Shown here one piece after another: positions 1 to 10,182 of a DNA stretch of 64,000 nucleotides. How positions within the stretch are numbered: position 1 is the stretch's first letter; every line of letters starts with the position of its first letter. The DNA comes from Cryobacterium fucosi. Its GTDB lineage: Bacteria; Actinomycetota; Actinomycetes; Actinomycetales; Microbacteriaceae. The translations under genes were made by a program, and so were the position numbers. Location of the stretch: NCBI RefSeq assembly GCF_004403515.1, contig NZ_SOHH01000038.1, positions 36,783 to 100,782 on the forward strand, read 5' to 3'. The notes below the pieces were generated by a model that saw only the letters and a program-made list of their open reading frames with translations, was not told the DNA's origin and searched no databases.

Positions 1-1091
<1,091 letters not shown>

Positions 1092-1410
1092 GAAAAATTG
1101 TCCTTTCCCCTGGCGTGAAAAAGGTGGGCCAGGGAAGCTGTGTGCAGCGTCTCACGCGCTGCGGGTGGTCCAGTCCTGAAGTGATGTGGACTGGAGTGAA
1201 CACACACAGCTACGCACAGATGAGGCGATAGCAGTGAGTTACAGGGAATGCACCGGAGAAGGGATCCGTTCGTTAGGCGGTTCCATCGGGTACGCCTCAA
1301 CCCTAGCAGAACGTTCGGACGCTGAAGACGCCCCCACCCGGGGCACATCCGCCGCTGGGCCGGCGGGCCCCAGAGGCCGGGTCGCCTCGGCGGCGGTCCG
1401 GCCGCCACGG
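1092..1410 (-). promoter_or_regulatory. rho leader and thr operon/rho intergenic region
   Basis: This is a 319-bp gap with no convincing gene. On the minus strand a TAGGGT hexamer at 1305–1300 is a plausible -10 element for rho, which would give a leader of about 200 nt. Within it GCAGCG (1144–1149) and CGCTGC (1157–1162) form a small hairpin. Close behind thrB, GGCGG and CCGCC arms near 1391–1405 could act as a weak terminator. rho genes are commonly autoregulated through long leaders, so the leader may matter, but no experiment supports that here. Confidence 0.4.
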
Positions 1411-2364
1411 TCAGACGTCGGTGCGGGTGACCGTCGCTCCCATGAAGTCGACGGCGAGCATGAGCGCCTGCCAGGGAGTCTCGGACTCCGCGGCAACGAG
1501 CTCGGCGGCGACGAGCCGCTGGCCGGGGTCGCTGGCGAGCACGAGGATCGACGGGCCGGCGCCGGAGACAACGGCCGCGAAGCCGTGCTCCCGAAGCAGG
1601 GTGATCAGCCGGTTGGTCTCCGGCATGGCGGCGGCGCGGTAGCTCTGGTGCAGTTTGTCCTCGGTGGCGGCCAGCAGCAGTTCGGGGCTTTGGATCAACG
1701 CGGCGATGAGCAGGGCGGAGCGGGACACGTTGAAGACGGCGTCTTCGTGCGGCACCGACTCCGGCTGAAGGCTGCGGGCGAGCGCGGTCGACATGGCGTG
1801 GTCCGGCACGAAGACGAGCGGCTTCACGCCGCGGTGCACCATCAGCTTCTTGTGCCGGGGACCCTCCGGCGTCATCCAGGCGATCGTCAGACCGCCGAAC
1901 AGGGCGGGCGCCACGTTGTCCGGGTGCCCTTCCATCTCCGTGGCGAGGGAGAGGAGAGCCTCGGCGTCGATGTCGACGACGCCTTCGAGCAGGCCCTTCG
2001 CGGCCATGATGCCGGAAACGATGGCGGCACCGGAGGAGCCCATGCCCCGACCGTGCGGGATGACGTTGTGCGCAACGAGCTCCAGACCGGGAAGCGGCTG
2101 GCCGTAGGCGGCGAAGGTGTGGATGATGGCGCGCACGACGAGGTTGGACTCGTCGGTCGGCACCTCTCCCTCGCCCACGCCGTGCACCTCGACCGTGACC
2201 CCTGATCCGTCGCGAACGGCAACGTCGAGGTGGTCGTAGTGGGCGAGCGCGAGGCCGAGGGTGTCGAAGCCGGGGCCGAGATTCGCCGTCGTCGCGGGGA
2301 CCTGGACCGTGACGGAGCGCCCGGAGAGCACCGAGCGGCCGGAGAGGGCCTCGGCGATGGTCAC
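1411..2364 (-). CDS. thrB: Homoserine kinase
   Basis: Phosphorylates homoserine to O-phosphohomoserine, the substrate of threonine synthase, in the cytoplasm. The 317-residue GHMP-kinase protein shows the N-terminal substrate motif VPATTANLGPGFDTLG at residues ~22–37 and the ATP-binding loop HGRGMGSSGA at ~104–113, and its length is normal for the family. The GTG start overlaps the thrC stop by four bases (GTGA), so translation is probably coupled. It is the last gene of the lysA-hom-thrC-thrB operon. No anomalies are visible. Confidence 0.95.
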   Translation of the reverse strand: MTIAEALSGRSVLSGRSVTVQVPATTANLGPGFDTLGLALAHYDHLDVAVRDGSGVTVEVHGVGEGEVPTDESNLVVRAIIHTFAAYGQPLPGLELVAHNVIPHGRGMGSSGAAIVSGIMAAKGLLEGVVDIDAEALLSLATEMEGHPDNVAPALFGGLTIAWMTPEGPRHKKLMVHRGVKPLVFVPDHAMSTALARSLQPESVPHEDAVFNVSRSALLIAALIQSPELLLAATEDKLHQSYRAAAMPETNRLITLLREHGFAAVVSGAGPSILVLASDPGQRLVAAELVAAESETPWQALMLAVDFMGATVTRTDV

Positions 2365-3482
2365 TTGTGGACCAGCCCGAGCACGCTGGCGACCTCGGCG
2401 GTGTCGACCGGCACGATGGTCGGCTTCACGTCGGAGCCGTCAGCGGTGCGGAGGGCCCACTGCGGGTCTTTCAGGCCGTGGCCGGTCACCGTGAGAACGA
2501 CGGTGGCGCCGGCGGGAATGAGCCCGGCTTCGGCGCGCTCGAGCAGGCCCGCGACGCTGATCGCGGAGGCGGGCTCGACGAAGATGCCAACCTCGGCGGA
2601 GAGGATGCGGTACGCCTCGAGGATCTTCTCGTCGGTGATGGCGCCGAAGTACCCGTTCGTGAACTTCTGCGCCGCGAGGGCGAGGTCCCACGACGCCGGG
2701 TTGCCGATCCGGATCGCGCTGGCGATGGTCTCGGGGTGGTCGACGCGGTGGCCGAGCACGATCGGGGCGCTGCCTGCGGCCTGGAAGCCGAACATCCGGG
2801 GCATCCTCGTGGTGGCGCCGCGTTCGAGTTCTTCCGTGTAGCCGCGGGTGTACGCGGTGTAGTTCCCGGCGTTTCCGACCGGGACGATGTGAATGTCAGG
2901 GGCGTCGCCGAGAACCTCGACGACCTCGAACGCCGCCGTCTTCTGGCCCTCGATGCGGTCGGGATTGACCGAGTTCACGAGGTGAACGGGATAGTTCGCC
3001 GACAGATCGCGGGCGATGTCGAGGCAGTCGTCGAAGTTGCCCTGCACCTGCAGGAGCTGCGCGTTGTGCGCGATGGCCTGGCTGAGCTTGCCCATGGCGA
3101 TCTTGCCCTCCGGCACGAGCACGACTGCCTGGATGCCGGCGTGGGTCGCATACGCGGCGGCCGAGGCGGAGGTGTTGCCGGTGGACGCGCAGATGACGGC
3201 CTTGGCGCCGTCTTCCATGGCCTTGGAGATGGCCATGGTCATGCCGCGGTCCTTGAAGGACCCGGTGGGGTTCATGCCCTCGTACTTGACCCAGACCTGC
3301 GCACCCGTGCGGGCGGACAGCGCGGGGGCGGGGATGAGCGGGGTGCCACCCTCGCCGAGGGTGATGATGGGCGTTTCAGACGTGATGTTCAGGCGGTCCG
3401 CGTATTCGCGCAGCACTCCGCGCCACTGCCGGGACAGTGTCTTCACGGCCGGCTGCAGCAGGGACTCTCGTTCGCTGGACAT
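2361..3482 (-). CDS. thrC: Threonine synthase
   Basis: Converts O-phosphohomoserine to threonine with pyridoxal phosphate. The 373-residue protein belongs to the short class seen in actinobacteria. The PLP lysine lies in NPTGSFKDRG (Lys77), followed by the Ser/Thr-rich phosphate-binding segment ASTGNTSASAAAYA. The ATG start shares one base with the hom stop (TGATG), and the gene overlaps thrB downstream, so four genes are tightly coupled. Assignment is by motif and operon context. Confidence 0.95.
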   Translation of the reverse strand: MSSERESLLQPAVKTLSRQWRGVLREYADRLNITSETPIITLGEGGTPLIPAPALSARTGAQVWVKYEGMNPTGSFKDRGMTMAISKAMEDGAKAVICASTGNTSASAAAYATHAGIQAVVLVPEGKIAMGKLSQAIAHNAQLLQVQGNFDDCLDIARDLSANYPVHLVNSVNPDRIEGQKTAAFEVVEVLGDAPDIHIVPVGNAGNYTAYTRGYTEELERGATTRMPRMFGFQAAGSAPIVLGHRVDHPETIASAIRIGNPASWDLALAAQKFTNGYFGAITDEKILEAYRILSAEVGIFVEPASAISVAGLLERAEAGLIPAGATVVLTVTGHGLKDPQWALRTADGSDVKPTIVPVDTAEVASVLGLVHK

Positions 3483-4819
3483 CAGACTCCTTCAACTCTC
3501 AAAACGGATGCGACATTGGTGACGAATTTGTTCCCGGCGAGGTCTTTCACGGTGGCGGCGAGTGCCGCTTCCGTTGCCTCGTGCGTTCCGATGACAAGGG
3601 TAGCCGTGGACGACACGGCCGCGTTACTGGCCGTGCCCGGCTGGGCGGGGGTCATCGACTGCTCGACCAAGGCGAGCGAGACGCCGTGGTCGCTGAACAC
3701 CCCGGCGAGCGTGGCGAGCACGCCTGGTTCGTCGGTGACCTCGAGCGTGACCGCATACCGGGTGGTGATGCTGTCGATCGAGAACACGGGCAGATCGGCG
3801 TGGCTGGACGCGGCAACCCCGGGGCCGCCGGCGATGTGGCGCCTGGCCAGCGAAACGAGGTCGCCGAGCACGGCGGAGGCCGTCTCCACTCCCCCCGCGC
3901 CTGCCCCGTAGAACATCAGGCTGCCGGCCGCCTCCGCCTCGACGAAGACCGCGTTGTTGGCGCCGTGCACCGACGCGAGCGGGTGGCTGCGGTGCACCAT
4001 GGCCGGGTAGACCCGGGCGGAGACGCCCTCCCTGCCGGTCGCGGCGTCGACGAGCCGCTCACAGATCGCGAGCAGTTTCACGACGTAGCCGGCCTTCCGG
4101 GCCGATTCGATCTGGGCCGGGGTGACGGAGGTGATTCCCTCGCGATACACGGATTCGAGCGGCACGTTGGTGTGGAACGCGAGGCTGGCCAGGATGGCCG
4201 CCTTCTGCGCGGCGTCATAGCCGCCGATGTCGGCGGTCGGGTCGGCCTCGGCGTAGCCGAGGTCTGTGGCGAGCCGGAGGGCTTCCTCCAGGGTGTCCCC
4301 GTCGGTGTCCATCCGGTCGAGGATGAAGTTGGTGGTGCCGTTCACGATGCCGAGGATGCGGTTGACCTGGTCGCCGCCGAGGCTGTCCCGCAGCGGGCGC
4401 ACGATCGGGATGGCGCCGGCGACGGCGGCCTCATAGTTCAGCTGGGCGCCGACCTGGTCGGCGGCCGCGAACAGTTCGGGGCCGTGCGTGGCCAACAGTG
4501 CCTTGTTGGCGGTGACGACATCCGCGCCGGAGTTGATCGCCATCAGGATGTAGCTGCGGGCCGGTTCCAGGCCGCCCATCAGCTCGATCACGACGTCGGC
4601 GCCGAGGATCAGCGACTCGGCGTCGGTGGTGAACAGTTCGCGCGGCAGGTCGACGGTGCGCTCCGCATCGACGTCGCGCACGAGGATGCCGACCAGTTCG
4701 AGGCTCGCTCCCACCCGGTTCGCAAGCTCCTCCTTCTGTTCGAGAAGGAGTCGGGCCACCTGCGCGCCGACGGAGCCGCCGCCCAGCAGGGCGACGCGCA
4801 GATTGCGGTATTCGATCAT
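3482..4819 (-). CDS. hom: Homoserine dehydrogenase with C-terminal ACT domain
   Basis: Reduces aspartate semialdehyde to homoserine, the branch point toward threonine and methionine. The 445-residue protein begins with a Rossmann NAD(P) motif (LLGGGSVGAQVARLL), has the catalytic-domain signature around ADPTADIGGYDAAQKA, and ends with an ACT domain starting near YAVTLEVTDEPGVLATLAG, the usual site of threonine feedback inhibition. Its ATG overlaps the lysA stop by four bases (ATGA). Length and order of domains are standard. Confidence 0.95.
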   Translation of the reverse strand: MIEYRNLRVALLGGGSVGAQVARLLLEQKEELANRVGASLELVGILVRDVDAERTVDLPRELFTTDAESLILGADVVIELMGGLEPARSYILMAINSGADVVTANKALLATHGPELFAAADQVGAQLNYEAAVAGAIPIVRPLRDSLGGDQVNRILGIVNGTTNFILDRMDTDGDTLEEALRLATDLGYAEADPTADIGGYDAAQKAAILASLAFHTNVPLESVYREGITSVTPAQIESARKAGYVVKLLAICERLVDAATGREGVSARVYPAMVHRSHPLASVHGANNAVFVEAEAAGSLMFYGAGAGGVETASAVLGDLVSLARRHIAGGPGVAASSHADLPVFSIDSITTRYAVTLEVTDEPGVLATLAGVFSDHGVSLALVEQSMTPAQPGTASNAAVSSTATLVIGTHEATEAALAATVKDLAGNKFVTNVASVLRVEGV

Positions 4820-6396
4820 CGGATGGATTCCTTCGGTTGATCGGTGGTCGGGCCTGTCGAGACCCCGCCCCCGCTGGTCGAGCCGCCAGTGGTCGAGCCC
4901 CCGGTGGTCGAGCCTGTCGAGACCGAGCCCGTCGAGACCCCGCCGCCGGTGGTCGAGCCTGTCGAGACCGAGCCTGTCGAGACCCCGCCATCGCGCGCCA
5001 GGAGGTCGGCGATGCTCTCGCCGCGCACGAGAATCCGCGCCTCGCCGTCACGCACGGCGACCACCGCCGGTCGGCCGACGAAGTTGTAGTTGCTGGCCAG
5101 CGACCAGCAATAGGCGCCGGTCGCGGCCACGGCGACCAGGTCGCCCGGTGCGACGTCGCCGGGAAGGTAGTCGGCGTCCACGACGATGTCGCCGCTCTCG
5201 CAGTGCTTGCCGGCGATGCGCACGAGCACGGGTTCGGCGGTGGAGGCACGGCCGGCCAGCCGCACGGAGTAGTCGGCGCCGTAGAGGGCGAAGCGGGCGT
5301 TGTCGCTCATCCCGCCGTCGACGCTCACGTAAAAGCGGGTGCTGCCCGACACGTCGACGGCCTTGACGGTGCCCACCTCGTACAGGGTGATCCCGGCGGG
5401 GCCGGCGATGTAGCGGCCCGGCTCGAACGCGACCACGGGAACGGGGATGCCGCGATCGGCGCACTCCGCGGCGACGATGTCGGCCAGGCGGGCGGCCAGC
5501 TCGGCCACCGGGGTGGGCCGGTCGGCGGAGGTGTAGGCGATCCCGAAGCCGCCGCCGAGGTTGAGCTCGGGCACCGGGCCGCCGGCGAGCAGGGCGGCGT
5601 GCACGGCCAGCAGGCGGGACGCGGACTCGGCGAAACCGTCGGCGCCGAAGATCTGCGAGCCGATGTGGCAGTGCAGGCCGACGAAACGAAGGCTCGCCTC
5701 CGCACGGATGCGGGCGACCAGCGCGGAGGCGTCCTCGAGCACGACGCCGAATTTCTGGTCCTCGTGGGAGGTGGCCAGGAACTCGTGGGTGTGCGCGTGC
5801 ACTCCGCTGTTGACCCGGAGGCGCACCGCCTGCACGATGCCGTGCCGGGCCGCGGCCTCGGCGACCCGGCCGATTTCGAGCGGCGAGTCGATCACGATCG
5901 TGCCGACGCCGAGCCGGCAGGCGTCGTCGATCTCGGCGGGGGACTTGTTGTTGCCGTGGAAGCCGAGCCGGTGCGGCGGGGTACCGGCCGCGAGCGCCAC
6001 GGCGAGTTCGCCGCCGCTGCAGATGTCGATGTTCAGCCCCTCGCCGACCATCCAGCGGGCGAACTCGGTGGAGAGGAACGCCTTGCCCGCGTAGTAGATG
6101 CGCACGCTGGTGCCGATGCGGGCGAACTCGGCCTCGAAGGCGGTGCGGAGCTCGGCCGCGCGGGTGCGGGCATCCGTTTCGTCGACGACGTAGAGCGGAG
6201 TGCCGAACCGTGCGGCTAGGGAGCCGGCGCTGCAGCCGCCGATGACGAGTTCGCCGTTGCCGTCGCGAGTGGCGGAGACGGGCCAGAGGCCTGCGGCGAG
6301 CGCGTTGGCGTCGCCGGGCAGGCCGAGCCAGTCGGGGGCGAGCGGGTTGGTGGCCACGGGTGAAAACCTCACGGGAAAGTCGAGTGGGTGTCTCAC
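4816..6396 (-). CDS. lysA: Diaminopimelate decarboxylase with a repeat-derived C-terminal tail
   Basis: Decarboxylates meso-diaminopimelate to lysine. The PLP lysine is in YYAGKAFLS (~Lys105); the glycine-rich loop LNLGGGFGIAY and the CESGDIV motif place it in the fold-III decarboxylases. The last ~55 residues are a low-complexity Gly/Ser/Thr tail (repeated STGSTTGG) encoded by a copy of the intergenic TCGAG repeat, so the normal C-terminus seems to have been replaced or extended. The longest frame starts at GTG 6396; GTG 6357, with GTGAGG upstream and beginning VATNPLAPDW, is an equally good start. The gene heads the operon with hom, thrC and thrB. Confidence 0.93.
   Translation of the reverse strand: MRHPLDFPVRFSPVATNPLAPDWLGLPGDANALAAGLWPVSATRDGNGELVIGGCSAGSLAARFGTPLYVVDETDARTRAAELRTAFEAEFARIGTSVRIYYAGKAFLSTEFARWMVGEGLNIDICSGGELAVALAAGTPPHRLGFHGNNKSPAEIDDACRLGVGTIVIDSPLEIGRVAEAAARHGIVQAVRLRVNSGVHAHTHEFLATSHEDQKFGVVLEDASALVARIRAEASLRFVGLHCHIGSQIFGADGFAESASRLLAVHAALLAGGPVPELNLGGGFGIAYTSADRPTPVAELAARLADIVAAECADRGIPVPVVAFEPGRYIAGPAGITLYEVGTVKAVDVSGSTRFYVSVDGGMSDNARFALYGADYSVRLAGRASTAEPVLVRIAGKHCESGDIVVDADYLPGDVAPGDLVAVAATGAYCWSLASNYNFVGRPAVVAVRDGEARILVRGESIADLLARDGGVSTGSVSTGSTTGGGVSTGSVSTGSTTGGSTTGGSTSGGGVSTGPTTDQPKESIR
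4845..4990. repeat. TCGAG repeat array inside the lysA 3' end
   Basis: Several imperfect copies of a unit such as GGTGGTCGAGCCTGTCGAG lie head to tail, some separated by CCCCGCC spacers. The same unit occurs in seven other arrays and, as a variant, inside prpD. This copy is inside a coding sequence, in a frame that stays open. Confidence 0.85.
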
Positions 6397-6472
6397 TGAG
6401 TGGCGAGCGAACCCGGGTTGGTCCCTGAAGCCAGTGAAGATGCCGCCGCTGGGAGAGCGGGGACCTGCGGCA

Positions 6473-6478
6473 ATTCTA
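6473..6478 (-). promoter_or_regulatory. Probable -10 element of the lysA operon
   Basis: The minus strand reads CTAGAATTG, containing TAGAAT, a near-perfect -10 hexamer, about 75–115 bases before the two candidate lysA starts. No clear -35 element is visible. The 190-bp gap also holds two direct copies of GGCGAGCGGTGCC (6558–6570 and 6571–6583), enclosed by GAGCCGG (6547–6553) and CCGGCTC (6582–6588), which could fold as a hairpin at the end of the upstream gene. Confidence 0.5.
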
Positions 6479-6586
6479 GCGACCGGGTGCGGGATGCGCC
6501 GAATCGGTGTTACGCCGCGATTCGGCGCCCTCGTGCCGCTTGCCCAGAGCCGGAACCGGCGAGCGGTGCCGGCGAGCGGTGCCGGC

Positions 6587-7369
6587 TCAGCCGGCGTCGC
6601 AGGTGCCGAGCGTGGTGAGCGACTTGCGGGTGAGCAGCAGGCTGCTGGACTCGAGCGTGATCCGCGCCCGCTCCGGCGTGACGTTCACTCCGGCCAGGCT
6701 GACGCCCTCCGGCAGGTACTTCGCCACGCACACCCTGACCGGTTGCTGGCCGACGATCAGCGGCAGGAGCTGGTCCGCGTCGATGCTTCCGGAGCCGGTG
6801 GTGACCTTGGCGCTTTTCGGCGCGAACAGCAGCGAATCGGCGACGGCGGTCGGGGTGGCGGTGGCCTCGTAGCCGATGGGGAACCCGAGCACGGAGACGC
6901 TGCCGGCGTAGCTCACCTCACCGGCGCCCAGCACGAGTTGGGCGTCGGGGGCATCCGCCGCCAGCGAGCTGCGCAGCAGGGTGTTCAGCGCAGTCTGGTC
7001 CAGGTCGACCAGGCCGCGAACGTCGCCGACGGGCTTGCCCTGGTCGACGGGGACCTGGGTGGCCACGACCCGCACGGATGCCGCCACGCCGTCGACGGTG
7101 AGGGCCGGCGCGGTCAGTGCGACCCGGTCGAAGCTGCCGGCCAGGTATTGGGCGATCACCGAGATGCCGCCGATGGACACGCCGACGTCACCGGTGACGG
7201 TGTCGGGGAGGTTGTCGGCGATTTCCTGCTTGACCCGCCCTTCGGCGTAGCTACGGGCTCCCGCGTCGACGATGAAGAACGCGGCGATGAGTCCCAGCAC
7301 CGTGAGGCTGGCGATGACGATCGCGCTCATCCCGCGGCGACGGCGGGTTCGTGCTGCCCTGTCCGCCAT
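6587..7369 (-). CDS. LmeA-like (DUF2993) membrane-anchored protein
   Basis: A 260-residue protein with a basic N-terminus (RTRRRRG) and one hydrophobic segment at residues ~14–38 that acts as a signal anchor; the rest is predicted to lie outside the membrane. The beta-rich body (SFDRVALTAPALTVDGVAA and similar) resembles DUF2993/LmeA, a periplasmic lipid-binding protein linked to lipomannan maturation in mycobacteria. Its ATG shares one base with the argS stop (TAATG), so it is probably translated from the argS message. It is inserted between argS and lysA, which are direct neighbours in corynebacteria. Function here is inferred from family only. Confidence 0.75.
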   Translation of the reverse strand: MADRAARTRRRRGMSAIVIASLTVLGLIAAFFIVDAGARSYAEGRVKQEIADNLPDTVTGDVGVSIGGISVIAQYLAGSFDRVALTAPALTVDGVAASVRVVATQVPVDQGKPVGDVRGLVDLDQTALNTLLRSSLAADAPDAQLVLGAGEVSYAGSVSVLGFPIGYEATATPTAVADSLLFAPKSAKVTTGSGSIDADQLLPLIVGQQPVRVCVAKYLPEGVSLAGVNVTPERARITLESSSLLLTRKSLTTLGTCDAG

Positions 7370-9042
7370 TACATGCGCTCCGGGGCGGAGACGCCGAGCA
7401 GGTCGAGGCCGTTGCGGATGACCTGGCCGGTGGCGTCGTTCAGCCACAGCCGGGTGCGGTGCAGGTCGGTCACCGGTTCGTCGCCGAGCGGGATGACCCG
7501 GCAGTTGTCGTACCAGCGGTGGTAGTAGCCGGCGACCTCTTCGATGTAGCGGGCGATGCGATGGGGCTCCCGCAGTTCGGCGGCCTGGCCGACGACGCGC
7601 GGATACTCCTGGAGCACGCCGAGCAGGGCCGACTCGCTGTCATGCGTGAGCAGCTCCGGGGAGAACGCCGAGCGGTCCACGCCGGCGGCGACCGCGTTGC
7701 GGGCGACGGACCGGGTGCGGGCGTGCGCGTACTGCACGTAGAAGACGGGGTTCTCGTTGGTGCGCTTGCCGAGCAGGTCGAGGTCGATGTCCAGCTGCGA
7801 GTCGCTGCTCGAGCGCACGAGGGAGTAGCGGCCGGCGTCCACGCCGACGGCGTCGACCAGGTCGTCGAGGGTCACGATGGTGCCGTTGCGCTTCGACATC
7901 CGCATCGGTTCGCCGTCTTTGACGAGGTTGACCATCTGGCCGATCAGGATCTGTAGGTTGACCCCTGGCACGTCGCCGAACGCCTCGACCATGGCCATCA
8001 TCCGGCCGATATAGCCGTGGTGGTCGGCGCCGAGCATGATCAGGTTCTGGTCGAAGCCGCGTTCGCGCTTGTCGAGGTAGTAGCCGAGGTCGCCGGAGAT
8101 GTAGGCCGGTTCGCCGTTGGAACGGATGATGACCCGGTCGCGGTCGTCGCCGAACGTTGTCGTGCGCAGCCAGATGGCGCCGTCCGATTCGAAGATGTGG
8201 CCCTGCTCGCGGAGCCGCGCGATGGCGCGGTTGACGGCGCCGGACTCGTGCAGGGAGTCCTCGTGGAAGTACACGTCGAAGTCCACGCCGAAGCCGTGCA
8301 GCTTGTCCTTGATCTCGGTGAACATGAGGTCCACGCCGATCTGCCGGAAGACCTCCTGCTGCTCGTCCCTGGGCAGCGACGCGATGTCGCCGTCGAATTC
8401 CGCGACGACCTGGTCGGCGATGTCGCCGATGTAGGCGCCGCCGTAGCCGTCTTCCGGGGTGGGCTCGCCGAGGTAGGCGGCCAGCACGCTGCGGGCGAAC
8501 CGGTCGATCTGAGATCCGTGGTCGTTGAAGTAATACTCGCGCGTGACATCCGCGCCCTCGGCCTTGAGCACCCGGGCCAGGCTGTCACCGACGGCCGCCC
8601 AGCGCACCCCGCCCATGTGGATCGGGCCGGTGGGGTTGGCCGAGACGAACTCGAGGTTGATCTTGATGCCGTCATAGAGGTGGCCGGTGCCGTAGCCCGG
8701 CCCGGCGTCGACGATGGTCTTCGCGAGCGCGCCGGCGGCGGCGGCCTCGAGGCGGATGTTGACGAAGCCGGGGCCGGCGATTTCGACGGAGGCGACGTCG
8801 GGGAGGGCCTCGAGCCCCTCGGCGAGTTGCGCGGCGACCGCCCGGGGCGTCGAGCCGAGCGGCTTGGCGATCTTCATCGCGATGCTGGAGGACCAGTCGC
8901 CGTGGTCGCGGTTGCGCGGGCGCTCGAGGGTGACGTCGGCGGGGGTCAGATCGAGGGTGGTTTCGCTTCCCGACTGGCGTCGGCGCTCGCCCAACTGCTG
9001 GATCAGGGCGAACAGGGATTCGGAAAGCTCGGCGGGAGTCAC
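7369..9042 (-). CDS. argS: Arginyl-tRNA synthetase
   Basis: Charges tRNA-Arg. The 557-residue class-I synthetase has the N-terminal Add-1 domain, the ATP-binding HxGH-like motif within [14 protein letters not shown] (HMGG, the usual actinobacterial variant) and KMSK-like [10 protein letters not shown], then the DALR anticodon-binding domain. I chose GTG at 9042 ([10 protein letters not shown]) because upstream sequence is a low-quality continuation of the frame; a TAAGCT hexamer ends eight bases before it, so the leader is absent or very short. Its neighbour tRNA-Arg(CCG) at 9827 is on the other strand. Confidence 0.95.
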   Translation of the reverse strand: MTPAELSESLFALIQQLGERRRQSGSETTLDLTPADVTLERPRNRDHGDWSSSIAMKIAKPLGSTPRAVAAQLAEGLEALPDVASVEIAGPGFVNIRLEAAAAGALAKTIVDAGPGYGTGHLYDGIKINLEFVSANPTGPIHMGGVRWAAVGDSLARVLKAEGADVTREYYFNDHGSQIDRFARSVLAAYLGEPTPEDGYGGAYIGDIADQVVAEFDGDIASLPRDEQQEVFRQIGVDLMFTEIKDKLHGFGVDFDVYFHEDSLHESGAVNRAIARLREQGHIFESDGAIWLRTTTFGDDRDRVIIRSNGEPAYISGDLGYYLDKRERGFDQNLIMLGADHHGYIGRMMAMVEAFGDVPGVNLQILIGQMVNLVKDGEPMRMSKRNGTIVTLDDLVDAVGVDAGRYSLVRSSSDSQLDIDLDLLGKRTNENPVFYVQYAHARTRSVARNAVAAGVDRSAFSPELLTHDSESALLGVLQEYPRVVGQAAELREPHRIARYIEEVAGYYHRWYDNCRVIPLGDEPVTDLHRTRLWLNDATGQVIRNGLDLLGVSAPERM

Positions 9043-9096
9043 GGAAACCAAGCTTACCGGCCCGGTTATCGGCCCCCTGCTTGGTAGGGTCAACCC

Positions 9097-9720
9097 GTGA
9101 CTGACTCCTTCTCGCGCTCCCTCCTCCGCAGCCGGCGCCTGCGTGCCGGCCTTGTCCTCGCGACCGCCAGCCTCGCCCTCGCCGCGCTCACCGGATGCTC
9201 CCCCGCGGCAACGCCGTCGGCCTCGGGCAGCAGCACGCCGAGCGCCTCGGCGAGCGCGAGCCCCACCGCGACTCCGACGCCCACGCCCACCCCGGCCGGA
9301 GCCGCGGTCACGCTGACCTGCGACCAGTTGCTCACCCCGGACGACGTTTACGCGTTCAACCCGAACTACGGCACCGCGCCCGGCTTCACGGCAACGTCGG
9401 CGACCGCCAAGACGGCGCTGTCCTACCAGGGCCTCGCCTGCGGTCTGCTCAACCAGACCAGCGGCGAGATCATCGAGATCTCGGTGGCCCTGCCCAACCC
9501 GGTTCTGATGACCACGCTGACCGACAAGGCCATCGCCTCCAGCAACCCCGTTCCCACCTACGGCGCCACGCCCGTCTCCGGGTTCTTCACCACCAAGGGC
9601 GGGAACGGCGAGGCTCAGGTCTTCACCGAGAAGTACTGGGTCACCTTCAGCTCCCCCGTTTTCGGCGAGCCGGGCGACGCCGAGCAGCTCATGTCGGCTG
9701 CACTCTCGCACCTCCAGTAG
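9097..9720 (+). CDS. Putative lipoprotein
   Basis: A 207-residue exported protein. The signal peptide (residues 1–33) is followed by a lipobox LTGC, so the mature protein should be lipid-anchored. Next comes a Ser/Ala/Thr/Pro linker of ~35 residues (PTPTPTP) and a C-terminal domain of ~135 residues with two cysteines (TCDQLL and LACGLL) that could pair. I do not recognise the family. TAGGGT ends six bases before the GTG start, so the message is probably leaderless. It diverges from argS across 54 bp. Confidence 0.8.
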   Translation: MTDSFSRSLLRSRRLRAGLVLATASLALAALTGCSPAATPSASGSSTPSASASASPTATPTPTPTPAGAAVTLTCDQLLTPDDVYAFNPNYGTAPGFTATSATAKTALSYQGLACGLLNQTSGEIIEISVALPNPVLMTTLTDKAIASSNPVPTYGATPVSGFFTTKGGNGEAQVFTEKYWVTFSSPVFGEPGDAEQLMSAALSHLQ

Positions 9721-9826
9721 CCGGAAGGTCGCCGTCGCCGCCCCTCTGCGGCGACGTGCGACCGGCAGATCGCGGTCGAAGCGAACCACCGGGCCCCAGG
9801 ATGCTGATAACCTAGTGTTTTCCTTG

Positions 9827-9898
9827 GCCCCCATAGCTCAGGGGATAGAGCACTGCCCTCCGGAGGCAGGGGCGGCAGTTCGAATCTGCCTGGGGGCA
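9827..9898 (+). tRNA. tRNA-Arg (anticodon CCG)
   Basis: A full cloverleaf can be drawn: acceptor GCCCCCA/TGGGGGC, D-stem GCTC/GAGC, anticodon stem CTGCC/GGCAG around loop CTCCGGA (anticodon CCG, reading CGG), T-arm GGCAG-TTCGAAT-CTGCC, discriminator A at 9898. The genome encodes only CC and not the full CCA after the discriminator. A repeat array follows almost at once. Confidence 0.95.
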
Positions 9899-9918
9899 CC
9901 TGATGAGTCTGCCGGTCC

Positions 9919-10182
9919 GCCGGTGGTCGAGCGAACGGGCGGCGTTTGAGCCCGCAAGCCGGTGGTCGAGTCCGTCAGCCGGTGGTCGAGCCGCTCACCC
10001 GGTGGCCGAGGCGGTCAACCGGTGGTCGAGCCCGTCGAGAGCCCACCCGCCGGTGGTCGAGCCCGTCGAGACCCCACCCGCCGGTGGTCGAGCCCGTCGA
10101 GACCCCACCCGCCGGTGGTCGAGCCCGTCGAGACCCCACCCGCCGGTGGTCGAGCCCGTCGAGAGCCCACCCGCTGCGTGGT
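9919..10182. repeat. TCGAG repeat array downstream of tRNA-Arg
   Basis: Degenerate copies (GGTGGTCGAG followed by variable bases) give way to four or more nearly identical 31-bp units built on GGTGGTCGAGCCCGTCGAGA plus CCCCACCCGCC. The regular period suggests recent tandem amplification at the right end. No credible gene uses this stretch. Confidence 0.9.

Noticed and set aside
1186-2205. Long plus-strand open frame over thrB
   Set aside because: It is the shadow of thrB: Ala/Gly/Arg/His-rich with no protein motif, while the minus strand encodes a clear GHMP kinase.
4845-4990. Regular repeats that at first resemble a CRISPR array
   Set aside because: The spacers are short, similar to each other and not unique, the repeat occurs at many loci, and no cas-like gene is present.
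9827-9898. tRNA-Arg as an attachment site for an integrated element
   Set aside because: No integrase gene, no direct repeat of the tRNA 3' end and no phage-like genes occur in the window.
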